Shown in pieces: positions 8,076 through 11,565 of a stretch of 11,565 nt of DNA. How positions within the stretch are numbered: the first letter of the stretch is position 1; every line of letters begins with the position of its first letter. The notes beneath the pieces were generated by a model. The model saw only the letters and a program-made list of their open reading frames with translations. It did no database searches and was not told the origin of the DNA. Origin of the DNA: an uncultured Bacteroidota bacterium (GTDB lineage: Bacteria > Bacteroidota > Bacteroidia > 2-12-FULL-35-15); contig CAISYK010000138.1 of assembly GCA_903889605.1 (NCBI GenBank), positions 1 through 11,565 on the forward strand. The letters are read 5' to 3'. A program made the translations under genes and the position numbers.

Positions 8076-9773
8076 ATGAAAAGTGCATTTACAGCTTTGA
8101 TTATTATTTGTTTATGCTTTTCTGTTTTTTCGCAGCAACTTATAGATTCTTCCCAGGTCAGTAATAATAAAAAATCTTTAAATTCCAACGACACTGCATC
8201 AGGCAATTTAAAATCTAAATCCAAAATCAGCAGGGTATACAATAGACTTGATAAATCACCGCTGACACATAAATATGTCAAGCAATTGGATGATTTTGGG
8301 GGTAAAGTAAGCAGTAAATATAAAAAGTTAGACAGTATTGCGCATGCCGATACAGGTAAGGTGGGCAAAGTTATTGCACTCAAAGAAAGGGTGTCTAATT
8401 CATTAAAATCAAGGAAGGAAGAGCGCGACAGCAGAAACAATTATAAATCCGCAGCTTTATATAATATAAAGAAAGCAGATACTCTTTCTCCAATACCAGA
8501 GCCTGTGGATTTATTGCCGGCCGAAAAGCAAAACCCTCAAGAGAAGGCTGCAATGGATTATGTGAAAACCGGATCGTTATATCTTGGCTTAAACAAAACT
8601 AATGATGCAATTTTCTATTTTGAAAAAGGATTACATTCAGCACAAGAAGCGCATTCCTTACTTTTTATTCAGCAGGCTCTGAAAGGGCTTTCAGATGCTT
8701 ACACTCAAAAGGCTGATGTAAAAAAAGCCATATTCTATTATGAACAATATACCATAGTAAAAGACTCACTGTTGAAATTAAAAACCGATCAGGCTATAGC
8801 TGAAATCAGATCGAAATACGAGAGTGAAAAAAAACAGCTCGAAATACAATCACTGCAGTTGGAGGGGCAGAAGAAACAATCAGAATTGAATATCACACAG
8901 GGGCAGGTTAAGGAACAAAAACAATTTATTCTGCTTATAATATTGGCATTGTTTCTAACAATTATATTGGCCGTTACACTTTTTAGGCAGTATAGATCCA
9001 AGAAAAAAAACAACGAAAAGCTGCTGATTCAAAACAATAAGATAATTGAACAAAAAAAAGAATTGGAAGAAAGCCTCACATATACCAAGGAATTGCAGGA
9101 AGTTTTGAAGGAAGATTTGGACCACTACATGCAGGCTGCGTTAAGAAAACAAATGAACCCGCATTTCATTTTCAATTCACTTAATTCAATCCAGAGTTTT
9201 ATTTTACAAAACGATAAACTTTCGGCAAATATATATTTGTCAAAATTTGCCGGTCTTATGCGAAAAGTTCTTGAAAATTCACAGCACCATTTGATTACTC
9301 TCGCAAAAGAAATAGAAGTGCTGAAACTATATATAGAGCTTGAGGAACAGAGGTTTGATAATAAATTTAATTGCTCCTGGATTATTGCTGAAAATATAGA
9401 ACTTTCATTGTACAAACTTCCGCCTCTTCTTTTGCAGCCGTATATTGAAAATGCCATATGGCATGGACTGCTCCATAAAGAAGGCGATAGAACCATGACA
9501 ATAAGTATAATGAAAAATGCAGAACAGCTCATTTGTACAATAGAAGACAATGGAATAGGCAGAGCTGCTGCGATGGCCATTAATAAAAACAAAACAAACC
9601 ACGAATCAATAGGTACAAAGATCACACAAAAGCGCATTGACCTGATAAATTCTTTGAATAAATCCGGTATAGGCGTTAAATATTACGACCTTCACGATAA
9701 GGATGGATTGGCTTCCGGAACAAAGGCAGAACTCACTATTCCGATCATAGGAGGTTATTTAATAAACGATTAG
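8076..9773 (+). CDS. LytS-type sensor histidine kinase with periplasmic TPR region
   Basis: A 565-residue membrane kinase expected to phosphorylate the adjacent response regulator. I prefer the ATG at 8076 over the in-frame ATG at 8022. It begins a clear signal peptide (MKSAFTALIIICLCFSVFS, cleavage near residue 19), follows a purine-rich AGAAGAAAA, and avoids an 18-residue polar extension whose ATG lies inside a hairpin. A basic, low-complexity stretch spans about residues 20-150. Two TPR-like helical pairs follow (about 155-230), then a coiled coil (about 235-282), one transmembrane segment (about 284-304) and a second coiled coil (about 308-350). The His_kinase domain (PF06580 type) has LRKQMNPHFIFNSLNSI with phospho-acceptor His363. 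The ATP-binding part shows the N-box LQPYIENAIWHGL (Asn459) and G1 box DNGIGR (Asp491). This gives a periplasmic sensor and cytoplasmic kinase. The signal sensed is unknown. The stop lies 2 nt before the regulator gene, so the two form an operon. Confidence 0.93.
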   Translation: MKSAFTALIIICLCFSVFSQQLIDSSQVSNNKKSLNSNDTASGNLKSKSKISRVYNRLDKSPLTHKYVKQLDDFGGKVSSKYKKLDSIAHADTGKVGKVIALKERVSNSLKSRKEERDSRNNYKSAALYNIKKADTLSPIPEPVDLLPAEKQNPQEKAAMDYVKTGSLYLGLNKTNDAIFYFEKGLHSAQEAHSLLFIQQALKGLSDAYTQKADVKKAIFYYEQYTIVKDSLLKLKTDQAIAEIRSKYESEKKQLEIQSLQLEGQKKQSELNITQGQVKEQKQFILLIILALFLTIILAVTLFRQYRSKKKNNEKLLIQNNKIIEQKKELEESLTYTKELQEVLKEDLDHYMQAALRKQMNPHFIFNSLNSIQSFILQNDKLSANIYLSKFAGLMRKVLENSQHHLITLAKEIEVLKLYIELEEQRFDNKFNCSWIIAENIELSLYKLPPLLLQPYIENAIWHGLLHKEGDRTMTISIMKNAEQLICTIEDNGIGRAAAMAINKNKTNHESIGTKITQKRIDLINSLNKSGIGVKYYDLHDKDGLASGTKAELTIPIIGGYLIND

Positions 9774-9775
9774 GA

Positions 9776-10519
9776 ATGATAAAAGCAGTTATTATTGATG
9801 ATGAAAAAAGTGCTGTTATTTCAATCGAACTGGCACTTAAAGAATACTGTCCTGCTGTAGAAGTCGTGGGTAAATCATACAGCGCTAAAGACGGAATTAA
9901 GGAAATTGAGGAAAAAAAACCCGATCTTGTTTTTCTTGACATTCAAATGCCGCACATGACAGGCATAGAACTGCTTGAACAAGTCGTCCAGCGCAGTTTT
10001 GATGTTATTTTTGTGACGGCATTTAATGAGTATGCTGTAAAAGCATTTAAGCTCAATGCAATTGATTATTTACTTAAACCTGTGAGTATACCGGAGCTTA
10101 TACAGGCTGTTCACAAGGTAACTGAAAACAAAGGCAATCAATTATCATCAAACGATAAACTGGAAAGACTAAAGGCGGCATTATCAGGGAAAGTTGGCCT
10201 GCCATTCTCATCCGGCACTGAGTTTATAAAAATAGCTGATATTATCCGTATCGAAGCTGATGGAAGCTATTGCAAAGTAGTAACAGTAGATGGAAAAACG
10301 AGGCTTATTTCCCGAAATCTTAAAGAAATGCAGACTTCTTTAGAAGAAGAAAGTTTTTACCGTACTCATAAATCACATCTCATAAACCTGGAACATATAA
10401 AAAAGTATTCTCCGTTAAAAGACGGCGGCCTTATTGAAATGTCTGACGGCACCAATATAGATATTGCCCGAGGCAGCAAGGCCGAGTTTGCTGCGCTTTT
10501 AAAAAATATATATAAATAA
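9776..10519 (+). CDS. LytTR-family DNA-binding response regulator
   Basis: A 247-residue cytoplasmic transcription regulator. The receiver domain (about 1-118) has the acidic pair D8/D9, phospho-acceptor D55 in VFLDIQMP, switch T81 and conserved K101 in the LLKP motif, all intact. A short linker leads to a C-terminal LytTR DNA-binding domain (about 145-247), recognisable by FIKIADIIRIEADGSY and the RTHKSHLIN segment. The length is typical of the family. The gene starts 2 nt after the kinase stop codon, consistent with translational coupling. A GGAGG at 9750-9754 is 21 nt upstream of the ATG, farther than a normal Shine-Dalgarno site, so it probably does not decide the start. Its cognate partner is almost certainly the upstream kinase; target genes cannot be read from this window. 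Confidence 0.95.
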   Translation: MIKAVIIDDEKSAVISIELALKEYCPAVEVVGKSYSAKDGIKEIEEKKPDLVFLDIQMPHMTGIELLEQVVQRSFDVIFVTAFNEYAVKAFKLNAIDYLLKPVSIPELIQAVHKVTENKGNQLSSNDKLERLKAALSGKVGLPFSSGTEFIKIADIIRIEADGSYCKVVTVDGKTRLISRNLKEMQTSLEEESFYRTHKSHLINLEHIKKYSPLKDGGLIEMSDGTNIDIARGSKAEFAALLKNIYK

Positions 10520-10527
10520 TATTTTCT

Positions 10528-10548
10528 TATTTACGCAGCAGGTAAATA
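10528..10548. repeat. 7-bp inverted repeat just after the regulator gene
   Basis: TATTTAC (10528-10534) and GTAAATA (10542-10548) are perfect complements around the 7-nt loop GCAGCAG, starting 9 nt after the regulator stop codon. The location suits a transcript 3' end, but the stem is AT-rich and has no following T tract, so it is not a standard intrinsic terminator. It could protect the mRNA end or be chance. Confidence 0.3.
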
Positions 10549-10621
10549 TAAAATCACTTTGCTGGAGGCATATTTATTAGAGGCTCTGAATATTTCAGCG
10601 GACCCCAAATTCAAGATATAA

Positions 10622-10681
10622 TCTAATAAATATAATATTTTTGATTTATTTGGTAAGATGCTGATTTCTCAAATTATTTAA
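10622..10681 (+). pseudogene. Possible remnant of a T9SS type A sorting domain
   Basis: The frame reads SNKYNIFDLFGKMLISQII and then stops. The core NIFDLFGKMLISQ resembles the middle strand pair of T9SS type A C-terminal domains, which often read like (I/V)YDLxGKxVxSQ. There is no upstream open frame: a stop (10619-10621) sits immediately before it. The last part of such a domain (LxxGxYxV) is missing. If real, it is the eroded end of a lost secreted-protein gene. The match is short and by eye only, so coincidence is quite possible. Confidence 0.2.
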
Positions 10682-10853
10682 TTTTGCGAATATTTTTCTA
10701 CGTTTTCTATTGACTAATAATTGATTTTTTTATAGTAATTTTTGGGGCAGACCGGACTTATAAAACTATCCGATTTGTTAATACAAAACATTTTGCCTTA
10801 TTTATTAACTGTCCATTTCTATTTTATGTGATTGTTTTGTAAACTTTCTGAAT

Positions 10854-10880
10854 TGCTTGAAGAGATTGATTTTTCAAGCA
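10854..10880. repeat. 8-bp inverted repeat TGCTTGAA / TTCAAGCA
   Basis: Perfect 8-bp arms at 10854-10861 and 10873-10880 flank an 11-nt loop. Beyond one mismatched pair, two further A-T pairs can extend the stem. It is the strongest hairpin in this gap and could be a terminator or an operator for the gene beginning at 11076. The run following the right arm is only TTTAAT, so a standard intrinsic terminator is not clearly indicated. Confidence 0.4.
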
Positions 10881-10946
10881 TTTAATCATACATCCTGCGT
10901 ATTCATTTGCGACATCTGCTTCCTATTACGATAATGATATTATGAT

Positions 10947-10967
10947 AAATTAATTAATGATTAATTT
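10947..10967. repeat. AT-only inverted repeat AAATTAAT / ATTAATTT
   Basis: Perfect 8-bp arms (10947-10954 and 10960-10967) surround the 5-nt spacer TAATG, about 110 nt upstream of the start at 11076. The short inverted repeat ATAAT-GAT-ATTAT lies just before it (10931-10943). A pure A/T palindrome is weak evidence in DNA of this composition; it could be an operator or a flexible promoter element. Confidence 0.25.
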
Positions 10968-11075
10968 TTTGTATTTTAGAAATATATGGGAAAAAAAATG
11001 AACAACTCTTCAGGTATCAATTTTGTATTTATAGAATTGAACAATAATTAAACAATTAAATATAAACTTTCGATT

Positions 11076-11565
11076 ATGAAAAAACTATTATTATTTCTTG
11101 CCGGTGCAATTCTGGGCGTATTCGTTTCGGTTCCAATCTTTGCACAAACCGGAGGTACTTTGACATTTACTTTTACACCTGTCTCACATACAGGTTACTC
11201 TGGAACAAAAAATGTTTTAGCTGTTTGGATTCAGACTGAAACAGGAGGATTTGTAAAAACAAAAATCCGAAATGTTGGGTCTAACACTAAGGACCATTTA
11301 CCAGTGTGGGCAGTTAATGCAGGCGGGACTGCAGCTAATGCTATGTCAGGATGTAATACTACAGATGCAACAACCGGCGCAACTTTAAGCTCATTCACTA
11401 CCAAATCAATAACCTGGGATGGTAAGAATGTAAACGGATCTTCAAATGGAACTTTAGTTGCGGATGGGATATATAAAGTAACTATTGAAGAAACATGGGA
11501 TCATGGGACAACTGCAACAACTACTAAATCATATACTTTTACAAAGGGCCCGAATGCAGATGTTC
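11076..11565 (+). CDS. Secreted DUF2271-like protein, 3' end outside the window
   Basis: The first 163 residues are present and the frame is still open at the window edge. Residues 1-23 form a clear signal peptide (K-K-L start, hydrophobic core, cleavage in PIFA-QTGG). The remainder matches what I recall of the DUF2271 family: a beta-rich start (GTLTFTFTP), KNVLAVWIQTETGGFVKT, a DATTGATLSS segment near residues 97-106, ITWDGKNVNG, then VADGIYKVTIEE. The WDG...DGIYKV part also resembles FlgD-type Ig folds, an alternative assignment. The function of DUF2271 is not established to my knowledge. It is expected in the periplasm or at the surface; a T9SS type A domain might follow beyond the window. 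The ATG at 11076 is chosen because it opens the signal peptide. No Shine-Dalgarno site is visible. The gene is separated from the regulator by 556 nt, so it is probably its own transcription unit. Confidence 0.7.
   Translation, partial: MKKLLLFLAGAILGVFVSVPIFAQTGGTLTFTFTPVSHTGYSGTKNVLAVWIQTETGGFVKTKIRNVGSNTKDHLPVWAVNAGGTAANAMSGCNTTDATTGATLSSFTTKSITWDGKNVNGSSNGTLVADGIYKVTIEETWDHGTTATTTKSYTFTKGPNADV

Larger units (their letters stand above)
10520..11075. other. Intergenic region without an intact gene
   Basis: This 556-nt AT-rich gap between the regulator and the last gene has no open frame with a credible start. It holds three inverted repeats (10528-10548, 10854-10880, 10947-10967) and a short stretch resembling a sorting-domain remnant (10622-10681). 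The promoter of the following gene must lie towards its right end, but I found no convincing TTTG/TAnnTTTG pair. The sequence TATTTTAG at 10972-10979 resembles a -7 element but lacks a partner at the right spacing. Confidence 0.55.

Noticed and set aside
8045..8440. Open frame of 131 codons on the minus strand over the 5' part of the kinase gene
   Set aside because: It is the reverse shadow of the Lys/Ser-rich region, rich in Leu and Ser as expected from the complement, with no family resemblance.
9125..9637. Open frame of 170 codons on the minus strand
   Set aside because: It lies entirely within the kinase domain coding sequence, whose motifs (phospho-His, N-box, G1 box) are unmistakable on the plus strand. 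The reverse frame shows no recognisable domain.
10739..10825. Open stretch between stops reading GQTGLIKLSDLL and onward, considered as a transposase or protein fragment
   Set aside because: About 28 codons, no ATG start, and no family resemblance that I can defend.
10986..11051. Mini-ORF of 21 codons (start MGKKMNNSSG) just upstream of the DUF2271-like gene
   Set aside because: Too short and too rich in Asn to support as a gene. It could be a leader peptide, but no attenuator-like structure accompanies it.
10520..11075. Mobile-element or attachment-site remnants
   Set aside because: The inverted repeats are short and unrelated to each other, with no flanking target duplication and no transposase or integrase fragment.

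Overview
The window looks like chromosomal DNA from a member of the Bacteroidota. It is AT-rich, and its longest gene encodes a giant secreted protein built almost entirely of PKD-type modules that ends in a gliding-motility/CHU_C type domain, the type B cargo signal of the type IX secretion system (T9SS). It also has a LytS-type histidine kinase with periplasmic TPRs paired with a LytTR response regulator, and no strong Shine-Dalgarno sites in front of most genes. All genes are on the + strand. I cannot assign a genus.

Layout. Positions 1-466 hold no gene I can support; this is a long AT-rich leader with two small TTACGTAA-type palindromic sites and a tentative Bacteroidota-style promoter. 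Positions 467-8002 encode a 2511-residue surface protein with about 28 PKD-like modules. Its middle is a very regular array: modules are exactly 252 nt (84 aa) apart for 15 consecutive modules, and within that stretch two module types alternate as 504-nt A-B dimers with stretches of near-identical DNA. A weak hairpin lies after the gene. Positions 8076-9773 and 9776-10519 encode the kinase and regulator, 2 nt apart and surely co-transcribed. Positions 10520-11075 form a 556-nt gap with three inverted repeats and a short open stretch resembling a worn T9SS type A sorting domain. At 11076 a secreted DUF2271-like protein begins and runs off the window.

How the parts may work together. The giant PKD protein is most simply read as a T9SS-exported cell-surface adhesin or filament. 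The two-component pair just downstream could sense the envelope and regulate transcription, perhaps of the neighbouring surface genes, but that link rests on position alone. The most unusual signal is the higher-order dimeric repeat inside the adhesin gene, with recent duplication or gene conversion visible in the DNA. I do not see convincing evidence of an entirely new system, a mobile element, a CRISPR array or an RNA gene.
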